Shown: in pieces, positions 33,451-44,400 of the stretch | Layout: each line of letters opens with the position of its first letter | How positions within the stretch are numbered: the first letter of the stretch is position 1 | Assembly (NCBI GenBank): GCA_963422465.1 | Contig: OY730171.1 | Span: 5,042,202 to 5,106,201 of the forward strand | Length of the DNA stretch: 64,000 bases | Reading direction: 5' to 3' | Source: Lichina pygmaea | Taxonomy: Eukaryota > Ascomycota > Lichinomycetes > Lichinales > Lichinaceae | Translations under genes and position numbers: made by a program | The notes under the pieces: model-generated | The model's database searches: none | What the model was told of the DNA's origin: nothing | Seen by the model: the letters and a program-made list of their open reading frames with translations, nothing else

Positions 33451-36448
33451 TTTTTATTTTTATTTTTTTTATTTCATTCTTACACTGGTAGTAGCTTTAC
33501 AGCCATGCAGATCTTCTAGCTAATAGTGAACTCCTTCAGAAAACCTTTGAAGGGATAAAAACTGAAGGCAGGGTGTGACTAGGGAATGTAACAAAAGGAA
33601 TCTTGAAGTTTCTGGTAAGAGAAGAGAATCTAGGTATTGGATTGGGAATAGTGGAGTTTGAAAGCTAGATTAAACTGGTTTAGTCTTTTCAAAGACATAA
33701 ACCAGTACAAGAACTTCTGTAGTAGCTCTGGGTTTGAAATAATAGTGGTGAAGTCTTGGGGATTAAAAGAGACTTGTTGTCTTTGTCTTGAATAAAGAGA
33801 GCATGAAGAGGTGATATGTTTTGCAGTTTCTTCTGCTTGGCCACACACACATAGTGGGGTAGGGAAGTCAGGAACTCCAGCTCTGAAAAGAAAACTTGCA
33901 AGACCAATTCTTCCAGTCCTGATTTGCAGTAGCAGACTTGCCTCAGCTTTCTGTAACTCTTTGTAGAGCTTCAGATTGTTTTTGTGTGGCTTTTGACAGA
34001 AAGTCTGCCAGCCTGGATAGCTTCTTCTTTTCTTCTCTTCCCATTGGTCTTCCCACTCTTTAGTAAAGAGCTTTTGTAGTTCTTTCTTTGAACTAGCCTG
34101 GTTAGTAGTTATTTGACTTAACCAAGTGAATTTCCACTTAGGAGAGATAGTTGGGGATTCCTTTAAAGGTTTCTTCAAGAGAGAGGCATAGCTGGAAATA
34201 GTGGAAAAGATACTGTCAAGAAAGTATTTGAGAGGGGAGTTTTGAATAGAAGAAAGAAAACAGGCAGTGTGAAATTTAAAGTAGAGGTCTAGAGGTAGAA
34301 GAAAAAGCTCATTCTCTAATAGAAAAGAAGGAGTGGCTTTGAAGGCACCCCCAATAAGTCTTAGGCATCTGTTTTGAAATGAAACAAGAGAAGAGATATT
34401 GGAGGATTTTCTTAGAGGGTTAAACCAGATCCCCACTGCATAGCTCAGTAGAGATCTCAGTATAGCAGTGTACACCAGACATGATGTGTGAACTGGAAAG
34501 CCCCAAGTAGAATAGGAAGTTCTAGAAAGAGAAGAGAGTGCTTTCTGTGCTTTTTGAAGAATAATCCTCTCGTGTTTATGCCAGTGGAGCTTTGCATCTA
34601 GGTACACTCCAAGTACTCACACTTCTTCTTTTGGTTTGAGAATCACATTCCCCAGTCTGAGCTTAAGCTGAAGATTGTCTGATCTTCTGGAAAAATGAAG
34701 TATTTCATATTTCTCAGGTGAGAAGACTATTCCATGTCTTGCAGCTGAGGATAGACATTTGTGGTGTGTGTTCTTTAACTTCAGAAGGCTACTTTTCAAG
34801 GAGTGACCAAAAGCAAGCAGATTTGTATCATCTGCAAACCCCAGAGCAGATACACCAGAAGAGGGAGTATGCACAGTCTCATGCAATTCAGAAATGTAGA
34901 ATAGAAAAAGAATAGGGGATAATGGAGAATCTTGAGGAACTCCACAATGAATAGGAATAGAATAAGACTCAGAATCATCAAAGACAAGAGTGGTAGAGCG
35001 CTTATCACAGAAGGAGTAGATCCAGGAAGCTAGCCAGGCAGGTATTCCTTTTCTTTTCAGAATTTGCTGTAGTATCTTGGGGAGAACTCTGTCATAGGCT
35101 CCTGAGATATCCAGTGAGAGTAGGGATGCAACCATGCCTTCCTTCCAGACTTTTTCCACTTGGGAGGTTAGAAGGAAAAGTGCTGCTTCTGTGGATCTTC
35201 CTTTCCTAAAGCCTATCTGGATATCTGGCAATAGTCCAGCTTCTTCTGCTATCTTGCTTAGTCTGGCTGCAGCAATAGCTTCTATCAGCTTGCCTGTTGT
35301 GTTTAGCAGAGCTATAGGGCGCCAGGCCACAGTTGAGCTATGCCGAGGTATAGCGCAGAGTCGACATCTCGTGCAGGGTCTCTGCCACGCTTCCCCGCAG
35401 TCCTGAGGTCTTTTGCGCTCCGCCATGTACGCTCACCCCTAGGTCCTGCTTCGGAGCACTGGGTTGCCAGCCCGGAGCCCACGCTCCAACTGCAGTTTGC
35501 TCCTTGAGCCCATCATTTGCAGCCTGAGCCTGCACTCTGTACAGACCGGCATGCACTTCTGTCCTCTCGGGCTATATAGACAGTCTTGTAGTAGGCCCAG
35601 ACCCTACTGCCGTCACTGCCATTATATTCCACGCCCCGCAGCTCTCGCTGTTTCGTGTTATCTCTGTAGATCTCTTGTACAGAGGCCGACCATGCCTCGC
35701 AGGCTCTACAGACTCTGCAGGCCATGCCAGCACCTGCAGGACCACCTTTCCAGCCCACTAACCAAGTAGGGAGAAGTCTCTGTCTACCCGCTGTTGCCTG
35801 TGGGACTCCGGATGTACATGGTGGCCCACTGGAGAACCTCCAGTGCCCTAGCCCTGGTCTGTAGGTGGCCTGAAGAGAATCCATGGCAAGACCTTAGGCA
35901 AAACCATCAAGCCAGCACTTTGACTATCACACAGCCTTTACGTACTGGAGTGGCGGAAACCCTTCATGCCACCTGCTCACCTTCTTTAAAATGTAGTCCC
36001 TGCTCGATTAACAACACCGCAGTACAGACATTGCTCCCCTCCTAGAACAAGATCCTCGATGCATCAGCTGCTGGAGACTCTGCCAGAAGGGGGGTGTGCA
36101 ATAGGAACTCCTCTCGTCTACTCCAGAGGTGCCCTGTCAGGTGTCTAGACTTCACATCCACCAGTTGCAAGGCTGGCTTCAGACTGTAGCGTACACAGTA
36201 GATATCTGTCAGCTGGTTTTCATAACCAGTTTGGTTGAAGTCCTCTGTTCTGCTGATGTCGCTTCACAGGGGTGTCCAGGGTGCCTGCATGACACCTCCG
36301 GTGGCCTGTCACTCCACGGGCACCAGCAGCTTGACCGGTGACTTAATTAGCTCTCGGTGCAGCGACTACAAGCAGCTTGGGAGACTGCCTGCCATCGCTG
36401 CCCCAAGGTTCCCAGCCTGCACCGCGTGGAGGTTTGAGTCTTCGCAGG
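33451..36448 (-). mobile_element. Chimeric LINE D: 1.1-kb segment + type I LINE 3' half
   Basis: Inserted in G1 with the duplication CCTAGGAAAGCTTGT (33436-33450 and 36449-36463). The 3' tail is at 33451 (AT-rich, then the type I end CTAGAAGATCTGCATGG). The LINE part, 35326 to 33451, starts inside the reverse transcriptase at AWRPIALLNTTGKLIEAI. It continues through RKGRSTEAALFLLTSQVEK and ALGFADDTNLLAFG to a C-terminal knuckle (CVCGQAEETAKHITSSC). Only one stop, TGA at 34619-34617, interrupts this stretch. Upstream of the LINE part, in LINE orientation, is the 1122-bp segment 36448-35327. Both parts are enclosed by one target duplication, so they were inserted together. Confidence 0.88.
35327..36448 (-). 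repeat. 1.1-kb non-LINE segment of chimera D
   Basis: 1122 bp. It is less T/A-rich than its surroundings and ends at CTGTGG, followed directly by LINE reverse-transcriptase sequence. It is homologous to 14808-15902, where it is joined to a different LINE position. It contains a CTATATAG word near 35570. I do not recognise a coding capacity; short frames are open on the strand opposite to the LINE (35464-35769, 35794-36045). By position and size it resembles the WEIRD part of the Magnaporthe MINE element; sequence homology to WEIRD is untested. Confidence 0.75.
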
Positions 36449-39386
36449 CCTAGGAAAGCTTGTACTTCCTTAACTGATGTCAGTGTTGGCTATTGCTGAA
36501 TCACTTTGATTTTCTCAGAGTTGATCTTAATCTCTTTGATTCCTATGATGTATCTGAGGAATTCAACTTCCAGTTTGTTGAACTCACATTTCTTTGGGTT
36601 GAGCTTGAGCCCTGCCTTTTGTAGGTATTGTAGAACATCCTTCACATGTTTGGTATGTTCCTGTTGCGTGTTCGAGTAGACAAGAATGTTGTCCAAGTAG
36701 GCGATAGCTGTTTGGTCCAGGTGTGCTCTGATGACATTGTTGATCAATGCTTGACATGTTGCTGGTGTGTTTGTGAGTCTGAATAGCATAACCAGATACT
36801 TGTAGTGTCTGTATCAGGTTCTGAAGGCTGTTTTCCATTCTTCTTCTTCTTTCATGTGTATCAGGTTGTATGCTTCTTTCAAGTCCAGCTTGGTAAAGAT
36901 TGTGGCTTGGCTGATCCTGTCTCGCAATTTGTTCACATTTGGCAACAGATATCAGTTTTTGATGGTAATGTTGTTGAGTTTCCTGTAATCCACACAAAGT
37001 TGAAGACTTCTGTCTTTCTTTAGTGCAAATAGTATCAGGTATTCTGCTGGTGATTGAGATTCTTGAATGAAACTCTTTTTCAGGTTTTCCTCCAGGTACT
37101 CGCGAAGTACTTGGAGCTCTTTCTCTGATAACTGGTAAATTGGTCTAAATCCTGGCTCTGTCCCTGGTTGTAACTTGATCTCATGATCCCAAGGTTGGTG
37201 CTTAGGCAACGCTGCTGTTGTTGTCTCTTCCTGAAAGAGGTTATCATACCTAGGTCAGTACTCTTCAGGGATCTCCAGAGAGTTAACAACTTCCTCTCTC
37301 TTCATCTCTGACTGTTTGGCCACCTAGTTCTGGGGTATGCCTGTCAAGGCAGACTTCTTCTCTTGAGAGTTGTCCTTTCTGTCAGTGAGGTTCCACTGAC
37401 TCCTTCCCTCATCTGTCCACACCTTCTGCGGCTGGTAACAGGTCTGAGCTGTGTTGTTAGTGCAGTTCCTAAACATGAGTACTCCTGTCCTCCAGTTAAC
37501 AACTGGGTTGTGCTTCTTTAGCCAAGGCATCCCCAAATAGATATCCTGAGTGGCCAACTTGACAATATCAAGGTGGATCCTTTCAGCATAGTGTCCAGTA
37601 ACTATTTCTATTGGCTGTGTCTCATGGCAGACTAGCTCTGTCTGTCCATTTGCTATCATGAGCTGATAGGGCTGTCACTTGCATCTCTTTCCAGTGCTGA
37701 GGGTATTGTAAACTTGTCTTGAAATGTAGTTTCCACTGGCTCCAGAGTCAACAAGTGCGTATGTCCATATCAGCGTGTTGGCGTGTAGTGACACAGGCAA
37801 TCACAGGTGTTTTGTGTTGCTAGGGGTCATGTTGTTGAGCTCCTGATGTCACCCCTTGACAAGGGAGTTCAGTCTTTTCCTGATTGAAGTGTTTTTCCAC
37901 TGACTGGGCAATGGGTTCAGCTATTCCTATCAGTTCTGAGGAATCTGTTCATGAATTTGTCTTGCTGATGCTTGTCACATCAAGGCTTGAGGCAGTACTG
38001 CCAATTGTTGACGTAGCAGTTGTGGTTGTTGCCTTGCTGTGGAAATATGAGGTGTTCGTGCCAATCATGTGTGTGTCTGGGGAATGTGGTGTGTTGGTGT
38101 TTGTCCCAAAGATAGGTCTCACACATATCCTTCTTGCAATTGACCCAATGTTTGTGGCAGGTGGTGTGGTAGGGTGAATATCCTCTGTACCTTTGTAGTT
38201 GTTTATGGTAGGTGTAGTAGTGCTTTGTGCAAAACCTCCACTGTAGTTTGCTATACTGTAGGTTTCATGGGTCCATGCTGTAAGCATAGCTTCCTTGTGG
38301 TATTTCTTCTTTGATAGATGTGGGTTTGTCTTGGTCCCTATCAGAAGTGGTTAAGGGCTCCTATCTCTTGTCCTGACCTGTCTGTTCTGGTAGATCCTTG
38401 CCTCCTGATGTTGCCAGTTGGTGGACTGCTTCCAATATCTGATTGTAGTTGTCCTATTGTTCAAGAGATAGCTAAGTCTCTCCTGGTGGGTCCTCTGGCT
38501 TGATGACATTCCAGTCTCTGTCAAGTGTATTAAGTTGCTGTCAGTGCACCTTGTTCTTTGAACAACAGTCTTTTGCTATGTGGCCTAGCTTGCCACAGGC
38601 ATAGCACTTCAGTGCTTTCCTTTTTGTGTTGTTTCTTCCCTTTGTGAACTTTCCCTTGTGGTGGACTGCATCCAGTTCCATGGGTGCATAGCCATATGGA
38701 TCATGTGGCAGTGCCTTGTTAGGTGGCTTGTAGTGGTTGCTCACATGCCATGTGGGGTGGCTGTATCCTCTGTCACAGTGTTTCTCCATCGCTTGCTTGA
38801 ACAGTTTGTCATCAATGTTGATTGCTTGTGTGATGAGTTTGTCCAGTGTGTCAACCACTCATCTGTCAAAGGTGATTTCATCCTTCATGTTTTCCTTGAG
38901 TCCACGTCAGTACATGACCATCAGGGTGTCATTATCCCAATCAGTCAGTACTGAGTATTGTTTGAACTGTGTGGTGTACTCTACAGCTGAGCATTGTTGT
39001 TTAATGTGCTGGATCATTTGTATAGCCACTTTGTCTTTGTTAGATGGTCCAAGGATTCTCTTGATCTTGTCCTTGAATCATGTCTATTTTGTCATCCATT
39101 CTGTTGTGCTGTTGTGGTCTCTGTTTCCTGAGAGATGTTTGTTGACATAAGACTTGATCCATTGATAAGTATTACCTCTCATGTAAGTGGTTGTGAAGAG
39201 GGGCCACTTCTTTTTAGACAGCTTTGTCTCTGGTTGGAATTGAAAGTAGACTTGGAGTTGCATGAGCCAGTCGTCAACCTTATTTCTTTCACTGTAGAAC
39301 AGGTCTGGCTTGGCGACACTAATCTTTCCATCTGGGAATCTGGGGTTGGTTGCTCCTGAGGTACTTATCCTTGAGGGTCTTCAAAG

Positions 39387-39969
39387 TGTTGCAGTCTGTA
39401 CTGTACTATCCTATCCGAGTATAGGATTAGGGTGAGAGGTGGAAGGCAGGTTGGTTCTCACAGGAGAGGAGTGTCAAGGAGTGTGAAGGGTTTCAGTGGA
39501 ACATAGTGGTGATGACACCTGATCAGTGGCTTTGTACAAGATTGTATTGAAGTAGATCTAGTTGTCTGGATCACAACATGAGTTGAAGATGATTGTTCTA
39601 TAAGGGAACTATCGCCAGACTATATAGTGCTCAGTCTGTGAGCTCAGTGAGCTCTGCTCACTTTGCTCACTTGTTCATGCATACTGCAGCAAGCTGGGTG
39701 AGCTCTGCTCACTTTGCTCACTTGTTCATGCATGCTGCAGCGAGCTGGGTGAGCTCTGCTCACTTTGCTCACTGTTCATGCACACTGTGGTGAGCTGGGC
39801 GAGCTCTGCTCACTCTGCTCACACATATGCATGCTGCGGCAAGCACCCCCTGGTCAGTCTCACCGGTCACATGACTGTTTCCTGTGTTATGCCACCTGGT
39901 ACTTCTGTCCAGTATTCTGTCTGCTGCTTTCTGTGAGTATAAAGACTGTGTCCCTTCTGGGTCGTAACA
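39387..39969 (-). repeat. Right (5') LTR of Gypsy G1
   Basis: 583 bp, TGTTGCAGTC...GGTCGTAACA. It is followed by the target duplication TAGAG. Differences from the left LTR are mainly transitions plus a changed number of ~54-bp units. The gag start lies only a few tens of bases inside this LTR. Confidence 0.9.
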
Positions 39970-39990
39970 TAGAGTTGGGACTACAGTGAG

Positions 39991-40246
39991 TAGTGGGAAG
40001 AAGAAGATAAGTGTTATGAGTGATTGATTGATTAGAGAGAACTAGCTAATTATCTATATGTAGACGCAAAGCTGATGTTTATCTTAGAGTGACAGAAAGC
40101 TCTAGAAGGCACAAGGTAGATCTATGCAGGATCAACAGAAAACAATATTGACAGGAGACAGCAGAGACAGCACTGGGCAGCTCTATGCCAGATCAGCTGC
40201 ACTATGTGGCAGCACTATGCAGCAGCAGCAGAATCAACATCAAACA
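39991..40246 (-). repeat. Remainder of the right LTR of Copia C2
   Basis: It continues the LTR interrupted at 26993 by LINE C and G1. It matches 24999-25257 and ends in ATCAAACA, followed by the target duplication GATTT. Confidence 0.8.
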
Positions 40247-40390
40247 GATTTCACTACTATTATTTCAAACCCAGAGTTTCTACAGAAGTTTCTGTACTAG
40301 TTCATGTTTTTGAAAAAACTAAACCAATTTAATTTAGCTTTCAAACTTCACTATCCACACCCCAACATCTAGAAGCTTTTTCTACCAGAC
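40247..40390 (+). mobile_element. LINE B, second part
   Basis: A continuation of the ORF2 end and 3' UTR of LINE B (ATTTCAAACCCAGAG, then AAACTAAACCAATTTAATTTAGC). It matches the 3' region of LINE D. It is cut at CAGAC (40386-40390) by Gypsy G2. Confidence 0.8.
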
Positions 40391-40814
40391 TGTTAAAGGC
40401 CAGGCCGGATTCACACAGAAACCAGCGCAGTCTGTTGCTTCGCAGGGCGGATTCTAGACAGGGACTTGGTAGAGGAATAGACAGGTGGGGTAACTCTCCT
40501 GTGCTATTGTCTCAGTACGATGTGTGCATTGGTGTTCAGCCTGGAGAGCTAATCCCTCCGGGCCCTTTGGGGGGTCTTTATACAGATGCCCCAAGGGGGG
40601 GGGTCTCCTCAAGGGGTATCATCCTTTTGTGTGGACAAGCTCCTCCCTTAGCTCCTGCTTGTCCACTGGACAAGCTCCTCGCTTAGCTCCTGCTCGTCCA
40701 CTGGACAAGCTCCTCGCTTAGCTCTTGCTTGTCCACTGGATCAGTCGGATGTTGTTCTGTATGACTAACACTCCTCCCTTGCTTACCTGGGCTGTTCCGG
40801 CCTAGGCCTTAACA
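40391..40814 (-). repeat. Left (3') LTR of Gypsy G2
   Basis: 424 bp with three tandem units of about 35 bp (GGACAAGCTCCTCGCTTAGC...) near 40636-40742. The right LTR has four units, which accounts for its extra 35 bp. Confidence 0.9.
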
Positions 40815-40899
40815 CTATCCCCTCCCTCCAAGGGTTCTGTCCCCAGATCCTTTTTGTTCCTGCTCCTCTTTTGTCATGAACCAAGGCCAGACAACTTGA

Positions 40900-41448
40900 A
40901 CTTGTCGTCGCAGTTTTCTTTCTTGTTGTATTGGCAAAATAGGCAAGGAATCGAAAATCGCATGCGGTGCTTGTCATCATGACCACGCCCAGTGTGTTGT
41001 GAGCTCTGCATCATCTTTTTGTTGTCAGTGTGTTGAGAAGGGTTATCACTGTGACCTTCATCTCTCGGAATCAGAATGGAAGAAGATGGAACTTGAGTGT
41101 GAGCAGCTCAAGGCTCAGCTGCGGGAGACTGATGACCAATTGTCAAAGTTGCTTCCCCGGCAGATCTGCCTCCACTGGCAGCTGGGTTGTCTCTCGCAGA
41201 AGGAGGCTGATGCCATCTGTCGTGAGCTGTCAGCTATCAAGGATCAAGAGTCCCTTGATGCTCAGGAACAGGAGGCTCTCCATGTTATCAGTGAACAGGA
41301 GGCCAGTCGGACTGCTGCTCCACCATCCTTTGAGGACATCTTCTCTTCAGAGACTTTGATTTCTCTCAAGCTGTTGTCCCTGTCAGACCTGGTCGCTGCG
41401 GGTTTGCTTGGTGGTAATCCACCAGCTTCTGGTTCATCACAGGGCTGA
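40900..41448 (+). CDS. Opposite-strand Zn2Cys6/coiled-coil reading frame of G2
   Basis: The plus frame is open from 40900 to 41448, opposite and tail-to-tail to pol. Cysteine codons at 40963, 40972, 40993, 41020, 41029 and 41050 give C-x2-C-x6-C-x8-C-x2-C-x6-C, an exact Zn(II)2Cys6 spacing (CGACHHDHAQC and CCQCVEKGYHC). Next comes a charged, Leu-rich, coiled-coil-like region (SEWKKMELECEQLKAQLRE) and a Ser/Leu-rich tail. No ATG is evident at the start of the open stretch. Binuclear Zn clusters of this kind bind DNA in fungal regulators; whether this one did is unknown. It is part of a fossil element. Confidence 0.6.
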   Translation, partial: TCRRSFLSCCIGKIGKESKIACGACHHDHAQCVVSSASSFCCQCVEKGYHCDLHLSESEWKKMELECEQLKAQLRETDDQLSKLLPRQICLHWQLGCLSQKEADAICRELSAIKDQESLDAQEQEALHVISEQEASRTAAPPSFEDIFSSETLISLKLLSLSDLVAAGLLGGNPPASGSSQG

Positions 41449-44400
41449 AGTTCTTGGTTGGTTCCCACAAATTCTCCTCTTCGTCAAATCCTAACCACTT
41501 CACCAGGTACTCAGTTTTCTGTCTGTTTCTTCAACTATCCAGGATCCTTTCGACATTGTACTCTTCTTCGTCATCCTCAAAGTTCCATTCTGTCTTGATC
41601 TCTGTGTCGCTGGGTGCTGGTTCAAGCAGCAAGACATAGAATACTCAGTGTATCCTTGCTTTTCGTGGTAGTCTCAGTTGATAGTTGACTTTCCTAGTAC
41701 ACTTCTTGATTTCGAATAGTCTGATTTGTACGTGGTCCAGCTTTTTGCTCGGTCACTTTGAGCGCAGGTTTTTTGTCAATAGGTAGACCTTATCCTCCTT
41801 TTCCAGGGTTGGTCTCTTCAACCTTTTGTTGTGTAATTGGTGGGCGGTGGTGTTCTGGGCATGGTCAATTGTTGTTTTCATTATCTCGTGCATAGCAGTG
41901 AGTTTGCTAACATCAACAACATTGCCTCCTGCTGTTGCCTGCCATCAGGGGTTTCTTCCGTAGTTCGCAAAGAACAGTGTTGTCCCTGTCACACTGTGTT
42001 GCTGGTTGTTGTACGCAAACTGGGCTATTGGTAGCAGTTCCACCCAGTTATCCTGCTGGTGGTTGACGTAGTGTTGTAGATACTGCTCTATTGTCTGGTT
42101 TGTCTGCTCAGTTTGTCTGTCAGTTTGCGGGTGGTAGGCTGTTGACATCCTTGTATCAATGCCAAGTTGCCTTGTCCACGTGTTCCAGAATTTGAAGGTG
42201 AAGAGTTTGTCTTGATCTGAGATGATTGTCTTTGGTAGCCCTCAGTGGCTTACCAGCTCTTTGAGTAGGATGCTCACAAGTTTGTTCACAGTTCCTGACT
42301 CTTTCCACAGGACTAGGTGGGTGTATTTGGTGAGCTTGTCAACAACCACCAAAATGCTATCATATACCACCTTTGTTGCTGGGTCTGTTGACTTTGGCAA
42401 CTTGACTACAAAATCTATCATGATAGTTTCCCATAGTGCCTTGGGTAGGTCTATTTGCTGTGCCTGCCCATAGGGCTTATGTCTTGATGGCTTGTTCTTC
42501 GCGCACTGTTCACAGTTGTGGATGAACTCTGTCACCTTGCACTTCATTCTGTTGAAGTGGTAGTTCCTTTGGATTTTCTCCAAGGTTTTATCTCACCCAG
42601 GGTGTCTGTGCAAAGACCTGTCATGGTGCCTCTGGATCACCTTCTTTTGTGCTCTTTCTGGCACAATTTCCTTTTTGTTTGCCACCTTGTGGCCAAGGGT
42701 AAGGAGTGGACTCTTTGTTTCAGTTGTTGCCAGTTGGGGTTGGGCATAGACCAGAGTTTGTCCTTTTATCGCTAGGATTGGGTGTTCCTCTGTTGTTTTC
42801 TCGTCCATCAGGTCTGGTCGCCTGCTGAGTGTGTCTGCTCAAGCATTTTCAGTGCTCTTCCAGTAGAGGATTTGGAAGTTGTATAATGCCAACAACTCTG
42901 TCTATCGAACTTGTTGTCAGTTTAGCTTCTTTGTTGTTGTGAAGTAAGCTAAGTTCTTGTGGTCTGAGTACACGTCTACTGTGTATTTTACCCTCTCCAA
43001 GTAAGGCCTCCATTCTTGGAATGTGTTGACGATTGCTAGCAACTCTTTGTCGTGAACATCGTACCTCAGTTCTGGGCCAGAGAACTTTCTTGATCAGTAC
43101 GTGACAGGGTGTAAGCGGTTGTCGGTGTCTGGTTGACATAAGCAGGATCCCAATGCTTGGTGTGAGGCATCAGTTTCCAGAATGATTCTCTTCTCAGGAT
43201 CAAATAATGCCAAAATAGGTGCAGAGATGAATTTATCCTTCAACTCCTGGAAGGCTGCTTGTTGGCTCTCCCCCCACCTGAAAGATTTGTTCTTTCTGGT
43301 TAACTCTGTCAAGGCTACTGCTGTTCTTGAGTAGTCCTTGATAAATTGTTGGTAGAAGTTTGCAAATCCTTGGAAGGATTGTACTTCTTTGAGGTTTTTG
43401 GGTGTTGGCCAGTCTTGTACTGCTGCCATCTTTGTGTTGTCCATTCGGATTCCTTCTGTTGTCAGGATCAACCCCAAATATTCCACTTCTTTTGTGTGGA
43501 AAACACTTTTATCAAGGTGTAACCTCATGCCTGCTTTCTGGAGCACATGTAGGATTGTTTTGACATACTGTTTATACTCCTCCAAGGTTCCATTGGTGTA
43601 TACCAAGACGTTGTTGATATAAGCAGTGACAAATATGTCCAGGTATTGTCGGAGGACAGTGTTAATAAGTGATTGGAATGTCGCCAGTGCATTTGTAAGG
43701 CTGAATAGCATCACAGTATACTTGTAGTGCCTGTACCTTGTACGAAAGGCTGTCTTCCATTCTTCACTGTCTTTCATCCTAACCAGGTTGAAAGTGCCTC
43801 AAATGTCAAACTTGGTGAACTATTTGGCTTCTTGGATCCAGTCTTGGATTTCCAATATCAATGGCAGTGGGTAGCAGTTTTTCACTGTAATCATGTTTAG
43901 CCACTGATAATCAACACACAGTTGAAGTTTGCTATCTTTCTTTGGCACAAACAATATCAGGTATCCAGCTGGTGATGTTGAAGGTCTTATGAACTCTTTC
44001 GCTAGGTTCTTGTCCAGGTAGTCTCTCAGGGCCTCAAGCTCTTTTGCTGACAGAGTGTAGATAGGGCTGTGTGTGGGTTTTTTTCTGTCTTCCAGCAGAA
44101 TCTTGTAGTCCCACTCCTGATGTTCTGGTAGTGTTGCGATCACTGTTTCTTTGAACATCTTCTGGTATTCTTTATACTCACTTGGCAACTGCGGTGCCTG
44201 AGTCTTGCCCACGGCGTCTTGCGTGGTGCAAAGTTGTTGTGTTTGGGGTTTCATCCAGGCCACACAGGCCTGCCTGTGCTGGTGGTATTTCTTCCAGTGT
44301 GTCAGTGAGATTTCTTTAATCATCACCCCTGGTTCTGACGTGACCAGTGTTCTGTCCAGAAAGACTAGTTGCCTTCTTCTCCAGTCAATCCTTGGGTTTT

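Larger units (their letters stand above)
29951..39969 (-). mobile_element. Ty3/Gypsy G1 (chromodomain type), with nested SINE and LINE D
   Basis: The target duplication TAGAG lies at 29946-29950 and 39970-39974. LTRs are 29951-30583 and 39387-39969 (TGTTG...TAACA). A polypurine tract on the minus strand next to the left LTR fixes the orientation. Parts from right to left: gag with zinc knuckle CYACGKLGHIAKDC (about 38.6 kb), aspartic protease region (about 37.3-37.8 kb), reverse transcriptase (LCVDYRKLNNITIKN near 36.96 kb; AIAYLDNILVYS near 36.7 kb), RNase H, integrase (about 32.3-32.6 kb), and a C-terminal chromodomain (VKWKEYPDLENTWEP, near 31.1 kb). An opposite-strand reading frame lies at 30699-30941. 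The copy is broken, with roughly ten breaks besides two insertions. It is older than Copia C1. Confidence 0.9.
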
